Source: Salinibacterium sp. NG253
Lineage (GTDB): Bacteria > Actinomycetota > Actinomycetes > Actinomycetales > Microbacteriaceae
NCBI RefSeq assembly: GCF_015864945.1
Contig: NZ_JADYWF010000002.1
Location: 186,001 to 250,000, forward strand
DNA length: 64,000 nucleotides
Direction: 5' to 3'
Shown one piece after another: positions 8,252 to 16,924 of the stretch; within the stretch, counting starts at the first letter, position 1, and the number at the start of each line of letters is the position of its first letter. The notes below the pieces were generated by a model. That model made no database searches. It was given only the letters and a program-made list of their open reading frames with translations, and was not told the DNA's origin. The position numbers and the translations under genes are program-made.

Positions 8252-10159
8252 ATGACGGATGCCGCAGCCCAAGTAGAAGCAGCCAAGAAAGCCCTAGCGG
8301 AGGCACAGGCTGCGCTCGCGGCTGCCGAACTGGCATCGGCGGAGGCCGCGCTCGCCGCCGAGCAAGCGGCTGCCGAAGCGTCGGAGGCGGCAACCGCCGA
8401 AGCCGCTGCCGAGACCGCGCCGGAAGCTACTGGCGCTGAAGCGGCTGCCGCGAAATCGGCCGCAGCTAAGCCCGCCGCGGCACAACCAACTAAGACCACT
8501 GACTCTGGTGACGGGCCTCTCAACGCGGCCGAGGTGACCGAGATTCGCGAGGGCTACGCGTTCGAGGGTGACGTGCTTGAGATGGGCGCTCTCGTCAATG
8601 GAGATGCGCTCGCTGATGTTCCCGTGCGCATTCCGATTGCGATGCTTAACCGTCACGGCTTGGTGGCTGGTGCTACTGGAACAGGTAAAACGAAGACGCT
8701 GCAGGTGCTTGCCGAGCAGTTGTCGGCCGCCGGGGTTCCGGTCTTCGCCGCCGATATCAAGGGTGACCTTTCGGGTATTGCTACGGCAGGCAGTTCGAGC
8801 GAGAAGTTGCTGGAGCGCACCGAGTCGATCGGGCAAGACTGGCAGCCCGCGGCATCCCCGACCGAATATTTCACGCTCGGCGGTAAGGGCATCGGCGTTC
8901 CCATTCGTGCGACAGTTTCCAGCTTTGGGCCATTGTTGCTCTCGAAGGTGCTCGGCCTCAATGACACCCAAGAATCGAGCCTGGGCCTGATTTTCCACTA
9001 CGCCGATCAGACCGGTCTGCCGCTGGTTGACCTGAGTGATTTGCGCGCTGTTGTGCAATACCTGTTGAGCGATGATGGCAAGGCCGAGTTGAAGAATCTA
9101 GGCGGGTTGTCCTCTGCGACGGCCGGCGTCATCCTGCGCGAGCTCATTGGCTTTGCGAACGAGGGTGCCGACGAGTTCTTTGGCGAGCCCGAGATCGATA
9201 CCTCGATTTTTCTGCGCACCAACGCCGAGGGCAAGGGCATCGTAAGCCTGCTCGAGCTGCCGGGCGTGAGCAACAAACCGGCACTCTTCTCGACGTTCTT
9301 GATGTGGCTTCTTGCCGACCTCTTTAACGACCTCCCTGAAGTGGGCGACATCGATAAGCCCAAACTGGTGTTCTTCTTTGATGAAGCTCATTTGTTGTTC
9401 AACGATGCGTCGAAGGACTTCATCGAATCGATCACGCAAACGGTTCGGCTGATCCGTTCCAAGGGGGTCGGTGTGGTGTTTGTGACGCAGACGCCCAAGG
9501 ATGTGCCGAGCGATGTGCTCGCGCAGATTGGATCCCGCTTCCAGCACCAGCTGCGCGCCCACACGCCTGACTCGGCAAAAGCGCTCAAAGCGACAGTGTC
9601 GACCTACCCGACGTCGGGTTACGACTTGGGCGAGGTGTTGACGTCCCTCGCCACCGGTGAGGCGATCATCACTGTCATGAACGAAAAGGGTGCTCCGACC
9701 CCGGTGGCGTGGACTCGGTTGCGTGCCCCACAAGGCTCAATGTCGCCGACGGATGCCGCCACGATGGAGGCTGCGGTCGCGGCATCCCCGCTGATGGTGA
9801 CGTACGGCACCGCGATCGATCGCGAGTCTGCGCGGGAAATGTTGGCTGTGAAGATGAATGCAGCGGCCGAAGCGGACGCCAAGGCGGAGGCAGCAGAAGC
9901 GGCTGAAGCGGCCGCGAAGGTTGCCGCCAAAGACGCGGAGAAGCTCGCGAAGGCGCAGGCCAAAGAGCAGGCGAAGGTGCAAGCCGACTACGAACGAGCG
10001 CTCAAAGACATGAATAAAAAGACGACGTCGCGCACCACAACACGCACGACAACGCGCAAGCAACCCAACGTTTTGGGTGACGCCTTGGGTTCACGAACTG
10101 GACAGACGGTCGTGCGCGAGGTGCTTCGCGGGATTTTTTCGACACTTAAACGTCGCTAA
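8252..10159 (+). CDS. HerA/VirB4-like ATPase, DUF853 family
   Basis: A 635-aa protein. Residues ~1-85 are an Ala/Glu/Lys-rich coiled coil. The DUF853 core (E. coli YjgR-like) follows, with Walker A GATGTGKTKT near residues 140-149 and Walker B KLVFFFDEAHLLF. The motif FVTQTPKDVPSDVLAQIGSR, typical of the family, lies after it. The C-terminal ~110 residues are again Ala/Lys-rich coiled coil ending in a Thr/Arg-rich basic tail that could touch nucleic acid. The family is widespread and poorly characterised; related HerA proteins are hexameric DNA pumps. Lysine- and alanine-rich extensions at both ends are an unusual elaboration of the core. Confidence 0.9.
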   Translation: MTDAAAQVEAAKKALAEAQAALAAAELASAEAALAAEQAAAEASEAATAEAAAETAPEATGAEAAAAKSAAAKPAAAQPTKTTDSGDGPLNAAEVTEIREGYAFEGDVLEMGALVNGDALADVPVRIPIAMLNRHGLVAGATGTGKTKTLQVLAEQLSAAGVPVFAADIKGDLSGIATAGSSSEKLLERTESIGQDWQPAASPTEYFTLGGKGIGVPIRATVSSFGPLLLSKVLGLNDTQESSLGLIFHYADQTGLPLVDLSDLRAVVQYLLSDDGKAELKNLGGLSSATAGVILRELIGFANEGADEFFGEPEIDTSIFLRTNAEGKGIVSLLELPGVSNKPALFSTFLMWLLADLFNDLPEVGDIDKPKLVFFFDEAHLLFNDASKDFIESITQTVRLIRSKGVGVVFVTQTPKDVPSDVLAQIGSRFQHQLRAHTPDSAKALKATVSTYPTSGYDLGEVLTSLATGEAIITVMNEKGAPTPVAWTRLRAPQGSMSPTDAATMEAAVAASPLMVTYGTAIDRESAREMLAVKMNAAAEADAKAEAAEAAEAAAKVAAKDAEKLAKAQAKEQAKVQADYERALKDMNKKTTSRTTTRTTTRKQPNVLGDALGSRTGQTVVREVLRGIFSTLKRR

Positions 10160-10433
10160 TTTCGACCGACATCCGGAGCGCGCCGTGGTGGACGCCCGGG
10201 CGGTCTAACGTGCCTAGACCCCAGTGTTTTAGGGGAACTTGAGTACGAATTCCACTCCGATTGGTGGTGGCAACGAACCGAAATAAGCTTGCTGTTGCCA
10301 AATTGTGACCATACCAATGTGGAAAAAGTTGCTGCGTTCACTTGTCAAACCCAACGGTTAGACAGTTTACTGGTGAACGTCCGATTCACTTCTTGAACGG
10401 AACAGCACTCATATTCCAATGGAGGAACACAGA
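10160..10433. promoter_or_regulatory. Upstream region of the sugar ABC operon
   Basis: 274 bases without a gene. A strong Shine-Dalgarno sequence (GGAGGA, 10421-10426) precedes the ATG at 10434. The stretch 10330-10390 is AT-richer than its surroundings and probably contains the promoter (for example TTGTCA near 10343). I could not identify a convincing LacI-type operator or a terminator for the upstream gene. Confidence 0.4.
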
Positions 10434-11705
10434 ATGCGTAAGCCACTTTCCATTATCGCCGGGGCGGTGGCCTTAGGCCTCGTTCTTGCGGGCTGCTCGA
10501 GCACCCCTAGCTCAGACCCCGACAACGCTGACCAGGTTGAGGTATTCACCTGGTGGGCCTCAGGATCAGAAAAGGTCGGCCTTGACGCTCTCGTCACGGT
10601 ATTCGCTGAGCAGAACCCTGACATTGAGTTCATCAATGCGTCTGTAGCTGGCGGTGCCGGCTCTAACGCCAAGGCAGCTCTTGCATCACGCCTCGAGTCG
10701 AATGACCCGCCGGACACGTTCCAGGCCCACGCCGGAGCAGAACTCACGGACTACATCAACGCCGGTCAGCTTCAGGACCTCAGCTCGTTCTACCAAGAGA
10801 ACGGCCTCACGGATGTCTTCCCCGAGAGCCTGATCGAGCGCATCACCGTTGACGGTGCCATCTACTCGGTACCCAGCAACATCCACCGTGCCAACGTCGT
10901 CTGGGCCAACACCCAGGTGCTCGAGGATGCCGGGATCGACCCGATGGCCGCTCCCGCCGACATCGACGCCTGGCTTGTTGACCTGAAGAAGCTCAAGGAT
11001 GCCGGAGTCGAGACTCCTCTCGCCCTCGGAACCGAGTGGACCCAGATGCAGCTCTTCGAAAACGTTCTCATCGCTGACCTGGGCGCTGAGGGCTACTCGG
11101 GACTCTGGACTGGCGACACGGCCTGGGATGACGCTGGCGTAGAGACCGCAATCGGTCACTACGGCGACCTGCTCGAATACACCAACAGCGACTTCGCTGG
11201 CCTCGACTGGGATGCTGCAACGCAGATCGTTCTTGATGGCAACGCCGCATACAACGTCATGGGTGACTGGGCCGAGTCTGCATTCCAGCAGGCTGGTTGG
11301 ACCTACGACAACGAGTACACCACCTGGGCAACCCCCGGCACCGATGGAGTCTTCGACTTCCTCGCTGACTCGTTCACCCTCTCGGTAGGCGCTCCTCACG
11401 AGGCGGCTGCCATTGACTGGCTGACGACCATCAGTTCGGCTGAAGGCCAGAAGGCATTCAACCTCGCTAAGGGTTCGATCCCGGCACGTACCGACACGGT
11501 CGCTTCTGACTACCCCGCGTACCAGCAGACGGCTATCAAGTCGTTCGGCGAAGACACCGTTGTTAGCTCGCTCGCCCACGGTGCAGCAGCAAGCATCGCC
11601 TGGTCGGGAGACATCTCCTCGGCTATCGGTAAGTTCGGCGCTGACCGCGACGCAGCGTCGCTCCTGTCCGGACTTGTTGCTGCCGCTGACAAGGCTCAGG
11701 GCTAA
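10434..11705 (+). CDS. Sugar ABC transporter substrate-binding lipoprotein
   Basis: A 423-aa extracytoplasmic solute-binding protein of the family 1 (sugar) type. The signal peptide ends in the lipobox LVLAGC with lipidated C21. The mature protein begins VEVFTWWASGSEKVGLDALV, the usual start of these carbohydrate-binding proteins. ATG 10434 was chosen over an upstream in-frame ATG at 10419 because GGAGGA sits 7 bases before it. It heads an operon with two permeases. Similar proteins bind glucose, mannose or oligosaccharides; the actual ligand is not determinable here. No ATPase gene follows, so a shared MsiK-like ATPase encoded elsewhere is expected. Confidence 0.92.
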   Translation: MRKPLSIIAGAVALGLVLAGCSSTPSSDPDNADQVEVFTWWASGSEKVGLDALVTVFAEQNPDIEFINASVAGGAGSNAKAALASRLESNDPPDTFQAHAGAELTDYINAGQLQDLSSFYQENGLTDVFPESLIERITVDGAIYSVPSNIHRANVVWANTQVLEDAGIDPMAAPADIDAWLVDLKKLKDAGVETPLALGTEWTQMQLFENVLIADLGAEGYSGLWTGDTAWDDAGVETAIGHYGDLLEYTNSDFAGLDWDAATQIVLDGNAAYNVMGDWAESAFQQAGWTYDNEYTTWATPGTDGVFDFLADSFTLSVGAPHEAAAIDWLTTISSAEGQKAFNLAKGSIPARTDTVASDYPAYQQTAIKSFGEDTVVSSLAHGAAASIAWSGDISSAIGKFGADRDAASLLSGLVAAADKAQG

Positions 11706-11722
11706 CTAGCACTACGAGACAC

Positions 11723-11754
11723 AGTGGGTGGGGGCGGAGACGTCTCCACCCACT
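11723..11754 (+). promoter_or_regulatory. Intercistronic hairpin between binding protein and permease genes
   Basis: AGTGGGT (11723-11729) pairs with ACCCACT (11748-11754), and the inner GGAG pairs with CTCC, with a bulge of G/C residues. There is no T tract. In binding-protein-dependent operons such as mal, hairpins here protect the upstream mRNA and raise the ratio of binding protein to permease. A similar role is inferred. Confidence 0.6.
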
Positions 11755-11779
11755 ACCGTGCAAACCGAGGAGCTCGCGC

Positions 11780-12670
11780 GTGAAAAAAGGATATAAAAAC
11801 TGGGGCCCACCGCTCCTCTTGATATCCCCGACGATTATCGTTCTCGGGATATTTGTTTATGGCTTGATCGGCGCCAACATCTCGGTGTCGCTCAGCAACC
11901 GGAACAGTCTTGTTCCCGCTACTGAGTTCGTTGGACTCGATAACTACATCGCTCTGTTTGGCGAAGAGCGCTTCATCCACTCGCTTCAGAACCTGGGTAT
12001 CTTCACCCTCTTCTTCATCGGTGGCACCATGATCTTCGGATTCTTGTGGGCATGGATGCTCGACAAGGGCGTCACCGCAGAGGGCGTTTTCCGCTCGGTG
12101 TTCCTGTTCCCCATGGCGATCTCGTTCGTGGCATCCGGTGTCGTCTGGCGCTGGTTGCTCAACAGTGCTGAGGGTGACCGTGCATCCGGGCTCAACCGGG
12201 TCTTTGAGAACCTCGGTCTCGACTTTCTCCAGAACTCGTGGTGGAACGATCCGACCTGGGGCATGGCGGCCATTGCATTGCCCGCCATTTGGCAGCTCGC
12301 CGGCTACGTCATGGCGCTCTTCCTTTCGGGCTTCCGTGGCATCCCTGAAGAGCTGCGTGAAGCAGCCCGCATGGATGGCGCGACCGAGTGGAAGCTCTAC
12401 CGCTACGTGATCTTCCCCCAGCTCAGCCCCGTCGCGCTGTCGGCTCTCATCATCGTGGGCCACATGTCGCTCAAGGTCTTCGACCTCATCATGGCGATCA
12501 CGAAGTCGATCTACCAGACCGAGGTTCCCGCCACCTACCTGTGGGTTGCCTTGACCTCTAACGACTACGCCAAGTCGGCCACTATCGCGACGATCCTGTT
12601 GCTCTTCGTTGCCGTCGTAATCGTCCCCTACCTGATCTACACCGCTCGCGCAGAGAAGAGGCAAGGATGA
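11780..12670 (+). CDS. Sugar ABC transporter permease (MalF/UgpA type)
   Basis: 296 aa with six predicted membrane helices. The cytoplasmic EAA loop reads EELREAARMDGATEWKLYRY followed by the conserved Pro-x-Leu region, where the shared ATPase docks. The GTG start at 11780 has GAGGAG upstream. It overlaps the second permease by four bases (ATGA), so translation is coupled. The first TM helix follows a short basic N-terminus, as in UgpA-like permeases. Confidence 0.93.
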   Translation: MKKGYKNWGPPLLLISPTIIVLGIFVYGLIGANISVSLSNRNSLVPATEFVGLDNYIALFGEERFIHSLQNLGIFTLFFIGGTMIFGFLWAWMLDKGVTAEGVFRSVFLFPMAISFVASGVVWRWLLNSAEGDRASGLNRVFENLGLDFLQNSWWNDPTWGMAAIALPAIWQLAGYVMALFLSGFRGIPEELREAARMDGATEWKLYRYVIFPQLSPVALSALIIVGHMSLKVFDLIMAITKSIYQTEVPATYLWVALTSNDYAKSATIATILLLFVAVVIVPYLIYTARAEKRQG

Positions 12671-13602
12671 GTGTCGCAACTGGACTCGACAAAAAGCCAA
12701 GCGAACCCACTACCGAGTCGCACATGCCGCAGAGTTCGGCGATCCGTGCGCGGGCTGGGTTGAGTCGCACCGCGAAGTACGTACTGCTGGTGTTCTTCTT
12801 GGTCATCGTGCTGATGCCCGTGTACGTGCTGATCGTCACGAGCCTCAAGCCGCCACAGGACGTCAACCCCGCCACCTCGTGGGGGCTTCCGGTTCGCTGG
12901 CCGTGGGAACCCGCCTTTGAGGGCGGACCAACCGGCTTCGACAACTGGGCTCTCGCCTGGAACGCGCTGTCGGCATCCATCGGTCGCACGTTCTTGCTGG
13001 CGATTCCCGCAGCATTGATCGCGTCGTTCCTGGGAGCAATGAACGGCTTCGTTCTCGCCCGCTGGCGCTTCCCGTACGCCGACGTCGTCTTCACGTTCAT
13101 CCTGTTCGGAATGTTCATTCCGTACCAGGCGATCATGACGCCGCTCGTGCAGATGAAGACCAGCCTCGGATTGCCGAGCGATGTCTCCACCCTGCTCGTG
13201 GTGCACGTGATTTATGGTTTGCCGATCTGTACGTTGATCTTCCGCAACTACTACGCCGGCATCCCTCATGAGCTCATGGAGGCTGCTCGCATGGATGGTT
13301 CGGGGATGCTGCGCACGTTCCGCAGCATCGTCTTGCCGCTGTCGCTTCCCGGCTTTGTTGTCACGATCATCTGGCAGTTCACCTCAGCGTGGAACGACTT
13401 TCTGTTCGCGCTGTTCCTGTCGAACCAGAATGAGGGGCCGGTGTCGCTCGCGCTCAACAACCTCGCTCAGGGCGCGCAACTAGCCAACTACGGCGCCGCG
13501 ATGGCGGGCGCATTGCTGGCATCGCTGCCCACGCTGGTCGTGTACATCGTGCTTGGTAAGTACTTCATCGGTGGTCTGATGAGCGGCTCGGTCAAGAGCT
13601 AA
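12667..13602 (+). CDS. Sugar ABC transporter permease (MalG/UgpE type)
   Basis: 311 aa. A hydrophilic N-terminus of ~35 residues is followed by six hydrophobic helices. The EAA loop contains ELMEAARMDGSGMLRTF. The conserved SLKPPQD just after TM1 is characteristic of UgpE/MalG-type partners. The gene is last in the operon and ends just before a convergent terminator. Together with the preceding permease it should form the membrane channel for the sugar bound by the upstream lipoprotein. Confidence 0.93.
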   Translation: MSVATGLDKKPSEPTTESHMPQSSAIRARAGLSRTAKYVLLVFFLVIVLMPVYVLIVTSLKPPQDVNPATSWGLPVRWPWEPAFEGGPTGFDNWALAWNALSASIGRTFLLAIPAALIASFLGAMNGFVLARWRFPYADVVFTFILFGMFIPYQAIMTPLVQMKTSLGLPSDVSTLLVVHVIYGLPICTLIFRNYYAGIPHELMEAARMDGSGMLRTFRSIVLPLSLPGFVVTIIWQFTSAWNDFLFALFLSNQNEGPVSLALNNLAQGAQLANYGAAMAGALLASLPTLVVYIVLGKYFIGGLMSGSVKS

Positions 13603-13624
13603 GTCAGATCTCCTCGCCGCGAAT

Positions 13625-13672
13625 GCCGCGGTGCTGTTGCCCCTCCAGAGGGCATCGGCACTGCGGCTTTTG
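13625..13672 (+). terminator. Rho-independent terminator, end of sugar ABC operon
   Basis: An imperfect long stem, CCGCGGTGCTGTTGCCC (13626-13642) against GGGCATCGGCACTGCGG (13650-13666), is followed by CTTTT. It sits between convergent genes and may act in both directions. Confidence 0.7.
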
Positions 13673-13699
13673 TGCGTTAAAGGGGAGTCACTGCTACCG

Positions 13700-14356
13700 C
13701 TAACGAGCGAGGGCGTTGATTACCGTGAGCGCTGCGACAAAGATGCCAGCGGCCGCGGCAGTGGTGCCAATCGCGATAGCGACTACGAGGAGGGGATACC
13801 GCTCGTACGTGTACAGGGTTTCGGGGTAATCGCGCCGAATTTCACCGTGGGAAACGGTGCCGGGAATCGTTTCAACCGGCACATCGAACTGGGACGCGAC
13901 GAATTCGAAATCCTCGAGAGCCCAATACTGCCCGCGCATGCGCAACAGGCGACGGCCATTGTGGCCCATCACGGAGAGTTCGGCCCGCGACTCCAAACCA
14001 TCGCTTGTGTAGACCGTTGACCGCACCATCAGCGTGGCTTCTGACTTATCGAAGTGCCGTAGTCGGCCGAAGAGGAAGCCTCGCTCGGTGACGAGAGGCG
14101 AGTCTGCACCGATCCAGATAGCGATGCGAAAGTAAGAGATGGCAGCGAGAGTGGCAGCGGCTAGAGCGATCACCTGAGTGATCACGACCGCTAGCCAAGG
14201 CCCATCCGGGATTGTGAGGAGATAAAGTGCGCCGAAGACTACTACGGTGAAAAGAAGACCAGCCACAAACCCACGCCAAAATAGTGAGAGTGGCGGAACG
14301 AGCCGACGACGAGGATCGTCACGGCGAGGTTTGAGGCTCACTGGCCTAGTCGACAA
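13700..14356 (-). CDS. Membrane protein of unknown function
   Basis: 218 aa. Two close hydrophobic helices (roughly residues 28-48 and 55-78) precede a ~110-residue soluble region beginning near FRIAIWIGADSPLVTERGF. A last helix near residues 188-212 ends the protein. The middle region looks beta-rich and somewhat PH-like, but I do not recognise the family with confidence. A TTG start is chosen because AAGGGA lies 7 bases upstream; a GTG five codons later is possible. It is convergent with the sugar ABC operon and lies beside tRNA-Ser on the same strand. Confidence 0.7.
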   Translation of the reverse strand: MSTRPVSLKPRRDDPRRRLVPPLSLFWRGFVAGLLFTVVVFGALYLLTIPDGPWLAVVITQVIALAAATLAAISYFRIAIWIGADSPLVTERGFLFGRLRHFDKSEATLMVRSTVYTSDGLESRAELSVMGHNGRRLLRMRGQYWALEDFEFVASQFDVPVETIPGTVSHGEIRRDYPETLYTYERYPLLVVAIAIGTTAAAAGIFVAALTVINALAR

Positions 14357-14404
14357 CGGCGTTCCCTTCGTTTTTTCGCGTGGGCGATCACAATGGGGTA
14401 AGTG

Positions 14405-14489
14405 CGGAGAATGGGGGATTCGAACCCCCGAGGGCTTGCACCCAACACGCTTTCCAAGCGTGCGCCATAGGCCACTAGGCGAATTCTCC
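14405..14489 (-). tRNA. tRNA-Ser (anticodon GGA)
   Basis: On the minus strand the acceptor stem GGAGAAT/ATTCTCC and the T-loop GGTTCGAATCC are present. The anticodon loop CTTGGAAAG gives anticodon GGA, and a long variable arm is present, as expected for a class II serine tRNA. Discriminator base is G. CCA is not encoded. Confidence 0.95.
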
Positions 14490-14633
14490 TGACAGGTTGA
14501 ACGCGCGTTAGCGCAAACAGCCTCAAGTGATCATAACGGGGTGGGCGGCCCAGTGGTAATCGGCGTCCCCAACACTCTGGATTAGGGCAGTGCCGCGGGC
14601 GCGCGAGGGTCAATAATTTTGGGTAGACTGAGG

Positions 14634-14727
14634 GCGGCTCCTCGCGTGGCGCCATCCAGGCCAATTCCCCCAGGACGGAAACGTAGCAAGGGTAACCGGG
14701 CTCTGGCGGGTGCGCGAGGGGTCTTTT
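14634..14727 (+). ncRNA. ffs: Signal recognition particle RNA (bacterial small type)
   Basis: The domain IV core is evident: CCCAGGACGGAAACGTAGCA followed by AGGGTAACCGGGCTCTGG, with the GGAAAC-type apical loop and the asymmetric AGCA/GGTA internal loop that binds Ffh. Flanking arms GGCTCCTCGCG and TGCGCGAGGGGTC pair to close the hairpin. A -10-like TAGACT lies at ~14623 and TTTT follows the 3' arm. In other actinobacteria this gene is near tRNA-Ser and dnaX. End points are approximate to a few bases. Confidence 0.92.
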
Positions 14728-14783
14728 CTGTTAAGCGCCCGGCATCTCCTTCTGGGGCGTATCTTCCGGCGTAGGCTGGAGAG

Positions 14784-16922
14784 GTGACGCGGAATATCTA
14801 CATCACCTCCATCGAAGGCCACGCTGGCAAGTCCACCATCGCCCTCGGTCTACTCGACACGCTCAGTCGCGAAGCTAAGAGTCTGGGGGTGTTTCGGCCA
14901 GTCGCTCGCACGAGCGATGAGCGAGATTACGTCTTAGAGATGTTGCTCGGTCACGACGCAGTTAATCTCAGCTATGACGAGGCTGTCGGTGTGGGCTACG
15001 ACGACGTGCACGCGGACCCCGAACTGGCGCTCAGCCGCATCATCGAACGTTTCAAAGCGGTCGAGGCCCAGTGCGACGTTGTCGTGATTGTCGGTTCTGA
15101 TTACACGGATGTCGGCAGCCCCACCGAACTTTCCTATAACGCGCGCGTCGCCGCGAACCTCGGTGCTCCGGTGCTCCTTGTATTGGGTGGTCAGTCTGAG
15201 GACGGCGAGAGCCGTAGCCCCGCTGACATGGCTCAGGTGTATTCGATTGCGCATCAAGAATTGGATGCCGCCCACGCGCGGTTGGTCGGTGTGATCGTCA
15301 ACAGGTCTGACCCCGATTTCATGACCGACATCATCGCCGGAGTGAGCGCAGCGGTCGGCGACGATACTCCGGTGTGGGCTATCCCCGAGGACCCCTTCCT
15401 CATCGCGCCCAGCCTCGCCTCTCTGCTCACTGCCGTTGATGGTGAATTGTTGCGCGGCGACGATGATCTGCTGCAGCGTGAAGCGCTCGGCGTTGTTGTG
15501 GCCGGTATGACGATGGAGAACGTGCTGCTGCGTCTCATCGAGGGCTCGGTCGTGGTGGTTGCTGGCGACCGGTCGGATGTGTTGCTGGCGACGCTGATGG
15601 CGCACGCGTCGGAGACGTTCCCTTCGCTTGCGGGCATCATCCTGAACGGTGGTTTTGATCTGCTGCCCCAGATCGAGCGCCTTATGGATGGTCTCGATGT
15701 CTCGTTGCCGGTGATTCGTACCTCGTTCGGCACCTATGACACCGCGCGCATTATTACCAAGACGCGCGGCCGCTTGGCTGCCGAGTCTCCCCGCAAGTTC
15801 GATACGGCGCTTGCCCTATTCGAACAGCATGTGGATGCCGCAGAGCTGCTGCGTCGACTCGACCTGCATCCGCCCACCGTCGTCACGCCGCTCATGTTTG
15901 AGTACGGACTGCTCGATCGCGCTCGCAGCATCCCGCAGCACATTGTGTTGCCGGAGGGCAGTGATGACCGCATTTTGCGCGCATCAAGCACGCTGTTGCG
16001 GCGCGGCGTTGCCAAGCTCACGATCCTGGGTGACGAGGGCGAGGTGCGTGGCCGCGCGGCTGAACTCGGTCTCGACATCTCGGGTGCGAGCATCCTGAGC
16101 CCCTTTGATGAAGAACTGCGCACCCAATTCGCGACGGAATATGTGAAGCTGCGTTCTCACAAGGGAATGACGATGGAGGTGGCGCGAGACACGGTGACCG
16201 ACGTCTCCTACTTCGGCACCATGATGGTGCACTTGGGGCTGGCCGACGGCATGGTCTCGGGCGCCGCTCACACCACGGCTCACACCATCCGCCCCAGTTT
16301 CGAAATCATCAAGACCAAGCCCGATGTGTCGATCGTGTCGAGTGTGTTCCTAATGTGCCTTGAAGACCGCGTGCTCGTCTACGGCGACTGTGCGGTAAAT
16401 CCCGACCCGGATGCCGCGCAGCTGGCAGACATCGCAATCTCGTCTGCTGCGACTGCCGCCCAATTTGGCATCGAACAGCGCATCGCCATGCTGTCGTATT
16501 CCACCGGAGCATCGGGCACCGGCGCCGACGTTGACAAGGTGCGGGCCGCTACCGCGCTCGTGGTCGAACGACGCCCTGATCTTGCCGTCGATGGCCCCAT
16601 CCAATATGACGCTGCAGTCGATGCCGCCGTGGGTAAATCAAAAATGCCCGACTCAGAAGTCGCCGGCCGTGCCACCGTGTTCATATTCCCCGATCTGAAT
16701 ACAGGCAATAACACCTACAAGGCCGTGCAGCGCAGCGCTGGCGCGGTGGCCATTGGGCCGGTGCTCCAAGGTCTACGCAAACCCATCAACGACCTTTCAC
16801 GAGGAGCCCTCGTGCAAGACATCGTCAACACTGTGGCGATCACCGCAATTCAGGCTCAATCGGTTGCCGCCGAGGCTGCCGCACTACGTGGCATCGCCGA
16901 TGATGCCTCTGCCAAGGAGTAA
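14784..16922 (+). CDS. pta: Phosphate acetyltransferase
   Basis: A 712-aa long-form Pta. It has an N-terminal BioD-like P-loop domain (ITSIEGHAGKST), a central DRTGG domain (~residues 210-330) and a C-terminal catalytic phosphotransacetylase domain starting near TPLMFEYGLLDRA. The catalytic region keeps LPEGSDDRILRA, GLADGMVSGAAHTTA and LSYSTGASGTGADVDKVR. It interconverts acetyl-CoA and acetyl phosphate. The GTG start lies directly behind GGAGAG. The stop is two bases before ackA, so the genes form an operon. Confidence 0.97.
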   Translation: MTRNIYITSIEGHAGKSTIALGLLDTLSREAKSLGVFRPVARTSDERDYVLEMLLGHDAVNLSYDEAVGVGYDDVHADPELALSRIIERFKAVEAQCDVVVIVGSDYTDVGSPTELSYNARVAANLGAPVLLVLGGQSEDGESRSPADMAQVYSIAHQELDAAHARLVGVIVNRSDPDFMTDIIAGVSAAVGDDTPVWAIPEDPFLIAPSLASLLTAVDGELLRGDDDLLQREALGVVVAGMTMENVLLRLIEGSVVVVAGDRSDVLLATLMAHASETFPSLAGIILNGGFDLLPQIERLMDGLDVSLPVIRTSFGTYDTARIITKTRGRLAAESPRKFDTALALFEQHVDAAELLRRLDLHPPTVVTPLMFEYGLLDRARSIPQHIVLPEGSDDRILRASSTLLRRGVAKLTILGDEGEVRGRAAELGLDISGASILSPFDEELRTQFATEYVKLRSHKGMTMEVARDTVTDVSYFGTMMVHLGLADGMVSGAAHTTAHTIRPSFEIIKTKPDVSIVSSVFLMCLEDRVLVYGDCAVNPDPDAAQLADIAISSAATAAQFGIEQRIAMLSYSTGASGTGADVDKVRAATALVVERRPDLAVDGPIQYDAAVDAAVGKSKMPDSEVAGRATVFIFPDLNTGNNTYKAVQRSAGAVAIGPVLQGLRKPINDLSRGALVQDIVNTVAITAIQAQSVAAEAAALRGIADDASAKE

Positions 16923-16924
16923 GA

